Part shown: positions 1 to 9,064 of the stretch, piece after piece | Layout of the letters: the number at the start of each line of letters is the position of its first letter | Numbering within the stretch: the stretch's first letter is position 1 | DNA from: DATARH01 sp036268425 | GTDB taxonomy: Bacteria; Pseudomonadota; Alphaproteobacteria; ATCC43930; CGMCC-115725 | DNA length: 64,000 bases | Assembly (NCBI GenBank): GCA_036268425.1 | Contig: DATAUE010000036.1 | Span: forward strand, 164,309-228,308 | Reading direction: 5' to 3' | Position numbers and translations under genes: made by a program | Notes under the pieces: generated by a model | Told to the model about the DNA's origin: nothing | The model's database searches: none | The model's input: only the letters and a program-made list of their open reading frames with translations

Positions 1-1458
1 GCATTCGGCTATTGGGGCCGCCTCCACGCGGTGCAGGGCCTGTCGGCGGTGACCGCGGCGTGCCTCGTGACGCGGCGCTCGCTGTACGACGAAATGGGCG
101 GCCTGGACGAGGCCGCGCTATCGGTATCCTACAGCGATGTCGATTATTGCCTCAAATTGCGCAAGGCGGGACACCTCGTGCTGTGGACGCCGTTGGCGCG
201 GTTGCAGCATGACGGCAGCGCCAGCCTGCGTTCGGATGTCGAGCAGACCGCGCTTGAGAGTCGCAACCGGCGCTTCGCCGACCAGCAACAGGTCATGTAC
301 CGGCGCTGGATGCCGCTGATAGCGCACGACCCCGCCTATAACCGCAATCTGTCGTCATTCGGCTACGGCTATTCCGTCGAACCGGAAGCCGCCCCGACCT
401 GGGACCCGGAATTTCGCCCGCGCCCGAGGGTTCTCGCCTATGCGGCCGATCACGACGGCTGCGGCGAATACCGCATCATCGCGCCGAGCCGCGCCCTGTT
501 CGATACCGGCTGCGTGCATAGCCACACCGCAGGCCGTTTGCTGTCGCCACCCGAAATCGCGCGCGTCATGCCCGATAGCATCGTGCTGCAGCGGCAGCTG
601 GAAATGCATCAGATCGAGGCGATCGAAAGCGCCAAACAGCTTCACCCGGTGTTCCGCATCTTTGAACTCGACGATCTGATCACCGACCTGCCGCCGAAAA
701 GTCCGCATCGCGCCGCGATCCCGCGCGATATCGCGGCGCGGCTGAAACGCGCCCTATCATTGTGCGACCGGCTTGTGGTCAGCAGCAGCCTGCTGGCCGA
801 ACGCTACGGCAACTGGTGCGGCGAAGCCGTGATGGTGCCGAACTATCTGGAAAAATCGCGCTGGCTCGGCCTTGAGCCACACCGTCGCGATGGCGCCAGA
901 CCGCGTGTCGGATGGGCCGGGGCGATCGGACATGCCGGCGACCTCGCGCTGATCGCCGGGGTTGTCGAAGCAACCGCGCGCGAGGTCGATTGGGTGTTTT
1001 TCGGCCTGTGCCCGGAGCGGCTGAAACCGCTCGTCGCCGAGTATCACGAGTGGGTGCCGCTGCGCGACTATGCGAAAAAACTCGCCTCGCTCGATCTCGA
1101 TCTCGCCGTCGCGCCGCTCGAATACCACCCGTTCAACGACGCCAAAAGCAATCTGCGGCTGCTCGAATACGGGGTTCTCGGCTATCCCGTTGTGTGTACC
1201 GACATCCGCCCCTATCGCTGCGGCCTGCCGGTGCGCCGGGTCGCCAACCGGAGCCGCGATTGGATCGCCGCCATTCGCGAACTGGCCGCCGACCGCGACG
1301 CCTGCCGGCGGGCCGGCGAAGAACTGCGACACACCGTCATTCGCGACTGGATGCTCGAAGACCATCTCGCCGATTGGCAGAAGGCATGGCTTCCCGGCGT
1401 CCCGACCCTCAGCAGTCCCGCCGTCAAGCCGGCCGAAATGCGGCCTCTAAAAATCTGA
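1..1458 (+). CDS. Glycosyltransferase, 5' end missing
   Basis: The reading frame is open from the first base, so the start lies before the window. About the first 75 residues look like the end of a GT-A (family 2) domain, with an SYSDVDYCLKL segment matching the acidic catalytic stretch of that fold. The rest (about residues 140-460) resembles a GT-B domain, including the motif NLRLLEYGVLGYPVVCTD near the C-terminus, typical of nucleotide-sugar binding regions. It is therefore probably a multidomain transferase acting on a surface glycan or protein. It sits 149 bases upstream of the flagellin gene on the same strand. In other bacteria such neighbours often glycosylate flagellin, but that role is inference here. 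Substrate unknown. Confidence 0.85.
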   Translation, partial: AFGYWGRLHAVQGLSAVTAACLVTRRSLYDEMGGLDEAALSVSYSDVDYCLKLRKAGHLVLWTPLARLQHDGSASLRSDVEQTALESRNRRFADQQQVMYRRWMPLIAHDPAYNRNLSSFGYGYSVEPEAAPTWDPEFRPRPRVLAYAADHDGCGEYRIIAPSRALFDTGCVHSHTAGRLLSPPEIARVMPDSIVLQRQLEMHQIEAIESAKQLHPVFRIFELDDLITDLPPKSPHRAAIPRDIAARLKRALSLCDRLVVSSSLLAERYGNWCGEAVMVPNYLEKSRWLGLEPHRRDGARPRVGWAGAIGHAGDLALIAGVVEATAREVDWVFFGLCPERLKPLVAEYHEWVPLRDYAKKLASLDLDLAVAPLEYHPFNDAKSNLRLLEYGVLGYPVVCTDIRPYRCGLPVRRVANRSRDWIAAIRELAADRDACRRAGEELRHTVIRDWMLEDHLADWQKAWLPGVPTLSSPAVKPAEMRPLKI

Positions 1459-1607
1459 GGCTGCGGCTGCAACAAACCTCCGGCACGTCCGTCTTTTCCT
1501 GCGTGGAGCACCTGCTGCCGTGATCGGAACCCCCCGGGCAGCGCGGTCCGCAAACAACCCACCCCGCAACAGACGGTCTGGCCGGCTGCTGCGCCTGGAG
1601 ACACGCA

Positions 1608-3122
1608 ATGATCGCCGGCGTCATCAATACCAACGTCAACGCTCTCTACGCCCTGAATTCCCTGACCAATACGGCCAACAAGACCAACACGCTGGAACAG
1701 GAACTGTCGTCGGGCCAGTCCATCAACAGCCCCGCTGACAACCCCGCCGGCTATATCGCGGCGCAAGGGTTCACCACCCAGATCGGCGGCATCGAGCAGG
1801 CCATCTCCAACGTCAACCAGGCGGTCTCGCTGGTGCAGACCGCAGGCGGCGCGGTGACACAGCAGGTCAACATCCTGCAACAGTTGCGCACGATCGCAGC
1901 TCAGGCGGCCAACGGCATCAACAGCCCGCAGCAGCTTCAGTCGCTGCAACAGGTCGTCTCGCAGTTGCAGACGCAGGTCACGACGATCTCGTCCCAGTCT
2001 CAATTTAGCGGCCTCAACCTGCTCGACGGCACCTTTAACGCGGTGCAATTCCAGGTCGGCGCCTCGGTCGGCCAGACGATTGGCCTCTCGATTGGCAGCA
2101 CGGCGGCGAACCAACTCGGTGCGTATCAGACCAGCGGAACAGGCGCCTTGTACACGACGACGGGCGATGCCACTGGCGGCGTGGGTGACAGCACCGGACA
2201 CGCGTTCACGATCAGCGCTGCTGGAGCCTTCACTCAAGGAGCGGTTGGAATCGCAGGGTCAGCCGGCTCCGCGACGATTACCGCCCAAGCGACGGAGTCC
2301 GCGAAGAGTGTCGTGGCCGATATTAACGCTGCGACCTCAAAGACGAATGTCTCTGCCATCGCAAATACCAGCGTTGCCTTCGCGGTGACAACGACTGGAA
2401 CATTTAACCTCACGCTGGGTAACGGCGACACCGTCACGCCGCCAGTAGCGGGAGTGAACACAGGCCCGCTCAACACGGTTAATGTCTCCGCGACAGTAAC
2501 GGCCGCTACCCCTGCTGGTCTGCAAGGTTTGGTGTCGGCGATTAACGCTCAAACAGGCACGACGGGTATCACCGCGAGCGCCGATAGCTCCGGGAACCTG
2601 ATTTTGAATCAGGCAAGCGGTGACAATATCACGATCAGTTCTGCGGCGAATGCAAGCACCGGCGTGCTTACCGCCGGCGGCACAGCAATCGGAGGCGCAA
2701 CCGCGACGTCCGCGACCATACAAGGTGTCGTAACGGCTCAGTCCACGCAGAATTTTTCACTCGACGAAACCGCAGGCAGTATCGGTCTGTCGGCCACTTC
2801 GACGTTACAAACGCTGTCGTCGGCCAGCGTGACCACGACCTCCAACGCCAACGCGGCGCTTAACACGATCGATCTCGCCCTCCAGCAGCTCGAAAACGTC
2901 GGCGCGCAGCTTGGTGCCGTGCAACAGCGGCTGCAGGCGACGGTATCGAACCTGCAATCGACCGATACGAACCTGACGACGGCGCGGTCGGTCGTGCAGG
3001 ACGCGAACATTCCGCAGGTGACGACGCAGCTGACCCAGCAGGAAATCCTCCAGCAGGCAGGTGTGTCGGCGCTGGCGCAGTCGAGTTCGCTGCAGCAATC
3101 GTTCCTGAAGCTGTTGCAGTAA
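1608..3122 (+). CDS. fliC: Flagellin
   Basis: 504 residues. The N-terminal about 150 residues are the conserved D0/D1 coiled-coil region (starts MIAGVINTNVNAL; contains SGQSINSPADNPAGY, the classic flagellin N-terminal motif). The C-terminal about 95 residues are the matching D1/D0 region, ending in LQQSFLKLLQ. Between them lies a Thr/Ala/Ser/Gly-rich variable insert of about 250 residues that would form the outer D2/D3 domains. The insert has more mixed codon use than the flanks. GGAGA lies 8 bases before the ATG. It is the filament subunit, exported by the flagellar type III apparatus and capped by the neighbouring FliD. A hairpin terminator follows the stop codon. Confidence 0.95.
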   Translation: MIAGVINTNVNALYALNSLTNTANKTNTLEQELSSGQSINSPADNPAGYIAAQGFTTQIGGIEQAISNVNQAVSLVQTAGGAVTQQVNILQQLRTIAAQAANGINSPQQLQSLQQVVSQLQTQVTTISSQSQFSGLNLLDGTFNAVQFQVGASVGQTIGLSIGSTAANQLGAYQTSGTGALYTTTGDATGGVGDSTGHAFTISAAGAFTQGAVGIAGSAGSATITAQATESAKSVVADINAATSKTNVSAIANTSVAFAVTTTGTFNLTLGNGDTVTPPVAGVNTGPLNTVNVSATVTAATPAGLQGLVSAINAQTGTTGITASADSSGNLILNQASGDNITISSAANASTGVLTAGGTAIGGATATSATIQGVVTAQSTQNFSLDETAGSIGLSATSTLQTLSSASVTTTSNANAALNTIDLALQQLENVGAQLGAVQQRLQATVSNLQSTDTNLTTARSVVQDANIPQVTTQLTQQEILQQAGVSALAQSSSLQQSFLKLLQ

Positions 3123-3147
3123 TCGAAGACCGCGACCGGAAAAGGGG

Positions 3148-3188
3148 GGCGTTCCGGCCTTGTCGGTCGGGACGCCTGCCGGCTTTTT
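3148..3188 (+). terminator. Rho-independent-type terminator after flagellin
   Basis: A 12-bp stem (two G-U pairs) is formed by 3148-3159 and 3165-3176 around a 5-base loop, followed a few bases later by a run of five T (3184-3188). It lies between the flagellin stop and fliD, so flagellin may be made in excess of the downstream cap genes. Confidence 0.65.
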
Positions 3189-3210
3189 CGGGCGAGGAAG
3201 GGGATAGCGG

Positions 3211-4794
3211 ATGGCAACCGTCACCAGCGTCTTGAGTTCGGATCAGATCACCGCGTTGATTCAGCAGGCGAGTGCCAATTTCCAGGCGCCGGCGACCGCG
3301 TTGCAGGCGCAGGAAAAGCCGATACAAACCCAGATTTCGGCACTGGGGGATGTTCAAGGCGCGTTATCGGGTCTGCAATCGGCGCTGTCCGGCCTCGTCG
3401 ACGTGCAGACGCTGGCGCAGCGCACGGTCACGACCTCGCCGGACGGCGCGGTCAATGCGACCGCGACGAACGATGCCGCACCTGGAAATTACGTCCTGTC
3501 GAACATCCAGCTGGCGCAGTCGGAAACGCTGGTTTCCACAGGGTTCGCCAGCACCAGCGGCAGTCTCGGGGCCGGCTCGCTGACGATCCAGGTCGGCAGC
3601 GGCAGCCCGGTCACCCTGAATATCGCAAGCGGCCAGGACGATCTGGCCGACATCGCCACCGCGATCAATCAGGCGAATACCGGCGTGAAGGCGAGCGTCG
3701 TGTTTGACGGATCGAATTATCGGCTGGAGCTGGCCGGCGCGGTCGGTGCCGCCAACAGCTTTACGGTCAGCGGCACCGGCGGGCTCTCGGGGCTGAGCTC
3801 CTCGGGTGCGTCCGGTCTGACGCAAATCCAGGCCGCCGGCGACGCTCAGTTTTCGCTGAACGGCATTGCCATCACCAGCGGGTCGAATACGATTTCCGGT
3901 GCCGTCACCGGTCTGACATTCACGCTTGCCGCGAGCGGCACCGCCACCGTTACCGTCAGCCAGGACGTGTCTGCGCTCGATACCGCGGCCGATGGAGTGG
4001 TGACGGCGCTGAACCAGGTGCTCAGCACCATCAACAAATATGCATCGTTTGACCCGACCAGCGGCGCCGGGCCGTTGCTCGGCGACATCAACGTGCAGCT
4101 CGTGCGCACCCAGCTCCTCAACGCGATCAGCAGCCCGACCGCGGCCGGTGGGTTGTCGAACAGCAATTACGGCTCGCTTGCCAGCATCGGCTTCAGCATC
4201 ACCAGCGGCGGCACGATCGCGCTCGACGACACGGCATTCAAAGCCGCCGCGCAGGCGGATTACGGCGCCGTCGCATCGTTGCTCGCCAATGCCGGAACCC
4301 CGACCGACAGCCGCGTCGCAATCGAAGATGCCGCCCTGGCGAAAACCGGCCGTTATTCGGTCGCGGTGACCGAAAACAACGGCGGCACGATTATCGGCAT
4401 CGTCAATGGGCAGGCCGCCAGCGGCACCAACGGCGACCTGACCGTCAACGGACCCGGCGACGCCCAAGGCCTCAAGCTGCATATCGGCGCCGGGATCACC
4501 GGCGGTCTCGGAACGATTGCGGTAACGCCGGGGCTTTTCAGCACATTGTCGAACGTCGTCAGCACTGCCCTGACCAGCGGCAGCGGGGTGACCGGGGAGA
4601 TCACAAATCTCAACAGCACGGTCTCGTCGTTAAACCAGCAGATTGCCGTGATACAGCAGCAGGCGCAGCAGCAGACGCTGGCGCTGACGCAGCAATTCAG
4701 TGTGGCTCAGGCAACATTGTCGCAGTTATCGACGGTCAGCAACTTCCTAACGACGTACTTCGACCAGACGTCATCCAATGGCTCAGGAGGGTAA
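3211..4794 (+). CDS. fliD: Flagellar filament cap protein FliD (HAP2)
   Basis: 527 residues. The N-terminal domain (about residues 10-105) and C-terminal domain (about 235-505) match FliD layout. The last 60 residues are a Gln-rich coiled coil (repeated QQQAQQQ) ending in a segment like FliD tails (SNFLTTYFDQTSSN). FliD caps the growing filament and directs flagellin folding. It follows flagellin and immediately precedes fliS, the usual fliC-fliD-fliS order. A GAGGAAGGGG Shine-Dalgarno precedes the ATG. The central region is Gly/Ser/Thr-rich and likely forms the variable leg domains. Confidence 0.9.
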   Translation: MATVTSVLSSDQITALIQQASANFQAPATALQAQEKPIQTQISALGDVQGALSGLQSALSGLVDVQTLAQRTVTTSPDGAVNATATNDAAPGNYVLSNIQLAQSETLVSTGFASTSGSLGAGSLTIQVGSGSPVTLNIASGQDDLADIATAINQANTGVKASVVFDGSNYRLELAGAVGAANSFTVSGTGGLSGLSSSGASGLTQIQAAGDAQFSLNGIAITSGSNTISGAVTGLTFTLAASGTATVTVSQDVSALDTAADGVVTALNQVLSTINKYASFDPTSGAGPLLGDINVQLVRTQLLNAISSPTAAGGLSNSNYGSLASIGFSITSGGTIALDDTAFKAAAQADYGAVASLLANAGTPTDSRVAIEDAALAKTGRYSVAVTENNGGTIIGIVNGQAASGTNGDLTVNGPGDAQGLKLHIGAGITGGLGTIAVTPGLFSTLSNVVSTALTSGSGVTGEITNLNSTVSSLNQQIAVIQQQAQQQTLALTQQFSVAQATLSQLSTVSNFLTTYFDQTSSNGSGG

Positions 4795-4799
4795 AAACA

Positions 4800-5189
4800 A
4801 TGATGGGCGTACAACCTGCATTGAGCGGGCCGGCGGCCTATAGCGCCATTGCGGGCGTCGGTGCCGAGCCACAGGATCTGATGAAAATGGGATTGGACCG
4901 GGCGCGGTCATTCCTGCTCCAGGCGGAAGCGGCAATCGCGGCGGGCGACCGGATGACCAAGGCCAGTGCGTTGAACTCGGCGGCAACGATCGTCGAATTC
5001 CTGCTCGGCGTTTCCGGCAGCGAGCCCGGCTCACTGAGCGAGTGCTTGGCGAAGGTATACCATTATGCGATGGTCGCGATCCTGAAAGGAAACGCGACTG
5101 ACGATCCGATATCGGTGGCCGCGGGTCGCAACGCGCTCGAGGAACTGGCGGCGACTTGGCGTCGTATATTCCCGGACGCGCTGGCCTGA
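4800..5189 (+). CDS. fliS: Flagellar export chaperone FliS
   Basis: 129 residues, all-helical, close to normal FliS length. FliS binds flagellin C-termini in the cytoplasm and stops premature polymerisation. The pattern of a small helical protein directly after fliD, with residues such as ALNSAATIVEFLLG and the YHYAMVAIL helix, supports the call. Sequence similarity to textbook FliS is modest. The start is a double ATG; the Shine-Dalgarno GGAGGG lies inside the last codons of fliD, so translation is probably coupled. Confidence 0.8.
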   Translation: MMGVQPALSGPAAYSAIAGVGAEPQDLMKMGLDRARSFLLQAEAAIAAGDRMTKASALNSAATIVEFLLGVSGSEPGSLSECLAKVYHYAMVAILKGNATDDPISVAAGRNALEELAATWRRIFPDALA

Positions 5190-5232
5190 GGCAGGCTGAT
5201 GCGCGGCGCAATTGTGTGGCCGGGGAGCAAAG

Positions 5233-5556
5233 ATGGCTGATCCAATCCATGGAATAAGCCGCGGCGATGCGGTGGGGGCCGCGGCGGCGGCTCAATCCGG
5301 CGCATCATCGGCGGTGCCACGTAATGACGCCGCCGCACCTCCGAGTGCGGGCGATTCCGCCGATATCGGCAAGACTGCCGCGTTGCTCGAGACGATAGCC
5401 CAGGCCGCCGCTGCTGCCCCGGCGATCGACGAGGCGAGGATCAGTGCGCTGCGCGACGCCGTTGCCACCGGAGCATTTCAGCCCGATCCGCAGAAATCCG
5501 CGCAAAAAATCATCGAATGGGAAGGGATGTTGGCCGGTGGAACCGATTCCGCGTGA
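5233..5556 (+). CDS. flgM: Anti-sigma-28 factor FlgM-like protein
   Basis: 107 residues. The C-terminal half has the FlgM signature: an IDEARISALRDAV helix, then FQPDPQKSAQKIIEWE. FlgM holds the flagellar sigma factor FliA until it is exported through the finished hook. The N-terminal half is Ala/Ser/Pro-rich and probably unstructured, as in known FlgM proteins. I chose the ATG at 5233 over an upstream GTG at 5212 because GGGGAG lies just before it and would be inside the coding region otherwise. Its place at the end of the filament gene block fits this role. Confidence 0.8.
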   Translation: MADPIHGISRGDAVGAAAAAQSGASSAVPRNDAAAPPSAGDSADIGKTAALLETIAQAAAAAPAIDEARISALRDAVATGAFQPDPQKSAQKIIEWEGMLAGGTDSA

Positions 5557-5597
5557 GCAATTCTTCCAAGACCGCTCAGCGACCGATGTGCGACGGC

Positions 5598-5855
5598 TCA
5601 AAACGCCGGTTCGAAATCTGCAAACAAGGGGTCGGCCGCAGCCTTGGCAGCTTCAAGCTTGATCCAGTTTTGCACCAGTGCCAGCCGGTCGGCCGCCTGA
5701 TGGATGTCGTCGCGATCGGCGATATCACAAAAGGCTTCGAGGATTTGCTCGAGGCATTCGGCTCTGCTCGCGGGCATCGTCTCTAGCGCCACCTCGATCG
5801 TGGGCGCAGCGATGGCGCCGCCGGCGCAGTTTTCATTGATGGGACGCCGCCACAT
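5598..5855 (-). CDS. Small hypothetical protein
   Basis: 85 residues from the ATG at 5855, which has AAGGG seven bases upstream. A longer start at 5888 (96 residues) has no visible ribosome site. The protein is acidic and helical, with no signal peptide or membrane segment, and ends ADPLFADFEPAF. I do not recognise the family. It is convergent with flgM and divergent from the regulator at 6043. The even codon use and clean amphipathic helices argue that it is a real gene. Confidence 0.55.
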   Translation of the reverse strand: MWRRPINENCAGGAIAAPTIEVALETMPASRAECLEQILEAFCDIADRDDIHQAADRLALVQNWIKLEAAKAAADPLFADFEPAF

Positions 5856-6042
5856 GTCGTTGCCCTTCACAACCTCACCCAACCCCATTTCAATTTAACG
5901 GGATCATAACTATTTTAGGTTGAAAGTGCTGGGCCGGACTCGCGTGGTCCCATCGCGCGATCATTACTGTGCCACGCCCTTAGCCAATGCCTGACAGCTT
6001 GACGATAATCGGAAAGTTGGCTGGTCTGGCCAGGAGATTAAG

Positions 6043-7110
6043 ATGCGGGCCAGACCGGAAATTATCTTTCCTAATAATATCAAAGAGTTCCGAAAACGCC
6101 GACAGTTAACGCAACTGCAACTCGGCAGGATGTTAAAGCCGCCAATCGGCGAATCGGCCATTTCAAAAATCGAGAATGGGGAGCGCCGGTTGACAAATCT
6201 GCAACTGGCAGACCTGGCGGAAATTCTCGGCTGCAAGGCCGAGGACATACCCGTGATTTCAGGCCGCGATTCCATATCCAGCAGGAATTGGCTGAAAGCC
6301 CAGCAGGAGGTCATTGAAGCAAGCATTGCCAGTGGTGCTGCGGCGACCGGCTATGTACTGGCGCAGCTGCGCAAAAAACACGGCAAAACCATGCAGCAGG
6401 TGGCAACGGCGATCGGCATGACCTTGTCGGTCTATCACCGGGTCGAGATGGCCAGCCGCATCATTCAGCCACAAGAAATCGATCTGATCGCTGCCCTGTA
6501 TGCCATGAATTCGGCAGAACTGATTGTCTTGTTCGAGCGGCGCACGCAAGAAAACCTGGAGCAGTTGCGCCGGGGCGTCGCGGCGGAACAACTATTGCCG
6601 CGGGTGCCGCGGGCGCTGCTTAAAGACGACGCCAAATGGGGGCGGCTGGGGGCGCTTGAACGCTATGTCATGCGCCGCAGCATCCGTCATGTCGCCGATA
6701 CCGGTGCGAGGCCCGACGGTGCACTGGTTCTGCCGGTTTACGGCGCCATGAAACGACGTGATGACGGAACGCACCGCTTTGTCATCGATCGCGACAGCGC
6801 CATCGAGCATATACCGCTTAGTGAATTCTTTCGTGCCGACAATGAATGTTTTTACGTGCGGAATTTTTCACAGCGCCTGGGTTTTCTGCTGCGACCGGGA
6901 TCATTGGCGCTGGTCGATCCGCGCGCGCCGGCCGCGCTCGGCGACATCGCCTTCATCATCCGCCGGGACGGCAGCGCCGATGCGGGGGTCGTCACCGGCG
7001 ACGGCATCGGGCCGATGATCGTCAAAATGTTCAATCCTGAAGAATACCTTCCCGTCAACGATCCGCGCGTGGCTGAGGTCCTGCGGATCGGCATGCTGAT
7101 TCTCGCCTGA
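6043..7110 (+). CDS. Transcriptional regulator, two HTH domains plus LexA/S24-like C-terminus
   Basis: 355 residues. An XRE-type helix-turn-helix fills about residues 10-65 (TQLQLGRML, then SAISKIENGERRL). A second HTH-like region lies at about 105-165 (TMQQVATAIGMTLSVYHRVE). The C-terminal part (about 225-355) resembles the peptidase S24 fold of LexA/CI-type repressors, with RPGSLALVDPRAP and GDIAFIIRRDG, but the GDSM catalytic serine motif is not evident. It may sense a signal without self-cleavage. AGGAG lies six bases before the ATG. The target is unknown; the nearest genes are hypothetical. Confidence 0.75.
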   Translation: MRARPEIIFPNNIKEFRKRRQLTQLQLGRMLKPPIGESAISKIENGERRLTNLQLADLAEILGCKAEDIPVISGRDSISSRNWLKAQQEVIEASIASGAAATGYVLAQLRKKHGKTMQQVATAIGMTLSVYHRVEMASRIIQPQEIDLIAALYAMNSAELIVLFERRTQENLEQLRRGVAAEQLLPRVPRALLKDDAKWGRLGALERYVMRRSIRHVADTGARPDGALVLPVYGAMKRRDDGTHRFVIDRDSAIEHIPLSEFFRADNECFYVRNFSQRLGFLLRPGSLALVDPRAPAALGDIAFIIRRDGSADAGVVTGDGIGPMIVKMFNPEEYLPVNDPRVAEVLRIGMLILA

Positions 7111-7319
7111 TAACTGCGCCACCTGTGGCGATCCTGGGCGATTCGGCGTGCGGATCGGCGCGAGCGCGCCGTGACGCCATGACTTCCGGCAGTTTTGACG
7201 AGGCCGGCAAAATCCAGAGACCTCGCGCCCGCTTGCGTTAAACTTCACGGATGGTTTTCGACAGCCCTCGCGGCCGGTTTACGCCCTTGTGCCACGACTT
7301 GCGCCATGAATAGAACGCG

Positions 7320-8558
7320 ATGATCGGCACGCCACCCCTCCGGGTGAGCCGGTTCCTTACAACCCTGACGGATGCCGGGCCGCCTGCCGCGTTGTGGGAC
7401 CGCAATCCGATGGTGCCGCGCCTCGAATTGGCGGTCGCATCGTACCGGCAGACCCTGCGCACCCTGAACCGGCAACGCAGCCCGCTCGATTGGGCGGTAA
7501 CCCAGAACAATCTCGGCAATGCGTTGCGCCGTCTTGGCGAGCGCGACGCAAACGGCGATCGGCTACAACACGCGGTCACCGCTTATCGCGCGGCGCTGAC
7601 CTACTACGAACTTGACCGCGCGCCGCTCGACTGGGCGATGACGCAAAACAATCTCGGCGCTGCGCTGTGGCGTCTTGGCGAGCGCGACGCCGGCGCCGAG
7701 GGTCTGGCGGAAGCCGTTACGGCCTTCCGGGAAGCCTTGCGCGGCTATCGGCGCGAGCGGGTGCCGCTCGACTGGGCGATGACGCAAAATAATCTCGGCG
7801 CGGCATTGCGCAGTCTCGCCGAACGCGAAACCGGCACGGCACTGCTGGAGGAGGCGGTCGGGGCGTGCCGCGAGGCGCTGAAGGTTTATGCGCCGGCAAG
7901 CGCGCCGCTCGACTGGGCCGCGACGCAAAAAAATCTGGCGAATGCGCTGTCCAGCCTTGGCGATCGCGAAGGAGGCAGCCCGCGCCTGCTGGAGGCGCTC
8001 GTCGCCTACAACCGGGCGCTGCAAATTTATGCGCGCGAACGGTACCCCTTCGACTGGGTGATGACGCAGAACAATTTGGGGAACGCCCTGGTGACCCTCG
8101 GCGACCACGAAGGCGAAGGAGTCGCCCGCCTCAACGAGGCGATCGTCGCCTACCGCCTGGCATTGCAGGAATTGCGGCCGGATCTCGGCCCGCTCGAATG
8201 GGCTCGCACACGCGGCAACCTCGCCAATGCCGTGTCGATTCTTGGCGAGCGCGAAGCGAGCGGGGACCATTTTGAGGAAGCCATTGCGATATATCGGGAA
8301 ATCTTGCCGATTTTTGAGCGCGAACGGGTGCCGCTCGAATGGGCGATGGCGCAGAACGATCTCGCGGCGTCGCTGCAGCGGCTCGGCGAACTGGAAAACC
8401 GCACCGCCCACCTGGAAGCCGCAATCGCCGTTTATGACGAAGCGCTCAGCGCTTTCGCCTGGGCGAAGGTGCGTTATTGCTTTGAAGTGTGCCAGCAGAA
8501 CCGGACTCAGGCATCGGCGCTCTGTTATGGCGACGCGGGACAGGCCGCCTTTCTTTGA
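7320..8558 (+). CDS. TPR-repeat protein with seven PLDWAxTQNNLG units
   Basis: 412 residues, mostly seven copies of a 47-residue tetratricopeptide-type unit with the core PLDW-A-x-TQNNLG-x-AL-x-x-LGER. The last three units are more degraded (PLEWARTRGNLAN, PLEWAMAQNDLAA). TPRs of this type are protein-binding scaffolds. An in-frame stop lies at 7311, so 7320 is the first possible ATG, but no good ribosome site precedes it; the ATG at 7410 is an alternative. In other bacteria such repeats are often part of larger proteins carrying N-terminal effector domains, so this may be a truncated or repeat-only version. No signal peptide; presumably cytoplasmic. Confidence 0.75.
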   Translation: MIGTPPLRVSRFLTTLTDAGPPAALWDRNPMVPRLELAVASYRQTLRTLNRQRSPLDWAVTQNNLGNALRRLGERDANGDRLQHAVTAYRAALTYYELDRAPLDWAMTQNNLGAALWRLGERDAGAEGLAEAVTAFREALRGYRRERVPLDWAMTQNNLGAALRSLAERETGTALLEEAVGACREALKVYAPASAPLDWAATQKNLANALSSLGDREGGSPRLLEALVAYNRALQIYARERYPFDWVMTQNNLGNALVTLGDHEGEGVARLNEAIVAYRLALQELRPDLGPLEWARTRGNLANAVSILGEREASGDHFEEAIAIYREILPIFERERVPLEWAMAQNDLAASLQRLGELENRTAHLEAAIAVYDEALSAFAWAKVRYCFEVCQQNRTQASALCYGDAGQAAFL

Positions 8559-8643
8559 TCAGCTCTTATGCGTTGCGGCAGCCAATCAGAGGCGGTGCGA
8601 CGTTACGCCCGGAATATTGGGTGAGATCTGGCGTTTCCGGATA

Positions 8644-8946
8644 ATGGTGATGATGAAATTTCGCAATGCGTGTCTGGCGGCGGTACCGGCGGCGATGGCC
8701 GGATTGATCCTGTGCGCCGGGCTGACTTCCCCGGCAGCGGCAGACGACGCGCCATCGCATCTAGTTCCGGGAGGATGGCTCAAACCGACGCCGCGACCGG
8801 AACCGCCGCCTCCGCCGGAGCCGGTCGCCGAACCGCCCGTCATGCCGCCGATGGTGCACCGGCGCCCCCCACCGCCGCGACGCCACGCACCGCGCCCGCG
8901 CGCGCCCGCAGAAGCTCCTCCCTCCGACGGCAGCGTCCGCTTCTGA
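8644..8946 (+). CDS. Exported proline-rich small protein
   Basis: 100 residues. It begins MVMMKFRNACL followed by a hydrophobic stretch and a probable signal-peptidase site at SPAAADDA. The mature part is very rich in proline and arginine (PEPPPPPEP, RRPPPPRRHAPR) and likely extended. The start lies within a cluster of ATG/GTG codons at 8644-8653. No catalytic motif is visible; a periplasmic or cell-wall linker is possible. A strong hairpin follows the stop. Confidence 0.6.
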   Translation: MVMMKFRNACLAAVPAAMAGLILCAGLTSPAAADDAPSHLVPGGWLKPTPRPEPPPPPEPVAEPPVMPPMVHRRPPPPRRHAPRPRAPAEAPPSDGSVRF

Positions 8947-8976
8947 GGGACTCGTCCGATCGGATGCTGTTAAATT

Positions 8977-9020
8977 TCGGCTCCCATGCCGGCAGGCGCG
9001 GGAGCCGATTTGCTTTGTTA
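8977..9020 (+). terminator. Hairpin terminator between convergent genes
   Basis: A perfect 9-bp stem (8977-8985 with 9000-9008) encloses a 14-base loop that contains the palindrome TGCCGGCA. A T-rich tail follows (ATTTGCTTTGTT). It lies between the proline-rich protein gene and the convergent sigma-factor gene. Confidence 0.6.
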
Positions 9021-9054
9021 CGGCAGAAGAAAACGGGCGTTACGGCAGAAGAAA
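9017..9054. repeat. 16-bp direct repeat, 22-bp period
   Basis: GTTACGGCAGAAGAAA occurs at 9017-9032 and again, identical, at 9039-9054. It lies at the 3' edge of the sigma-factor gene, just outside its stop codon. It looks like a small tandem duplication; no function is evident. Confidence 0.7.
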
Positions 9055-9064
9055 GCCGGCGGGT

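Noticed and set aside
1459..1607. Sigma-54 or sigma-28 promoter before flagellin
   Set aside because: A GGCACG box near 1480 lacks a GC at the right distance, and no TAAA/GCCGATAA pair was found.
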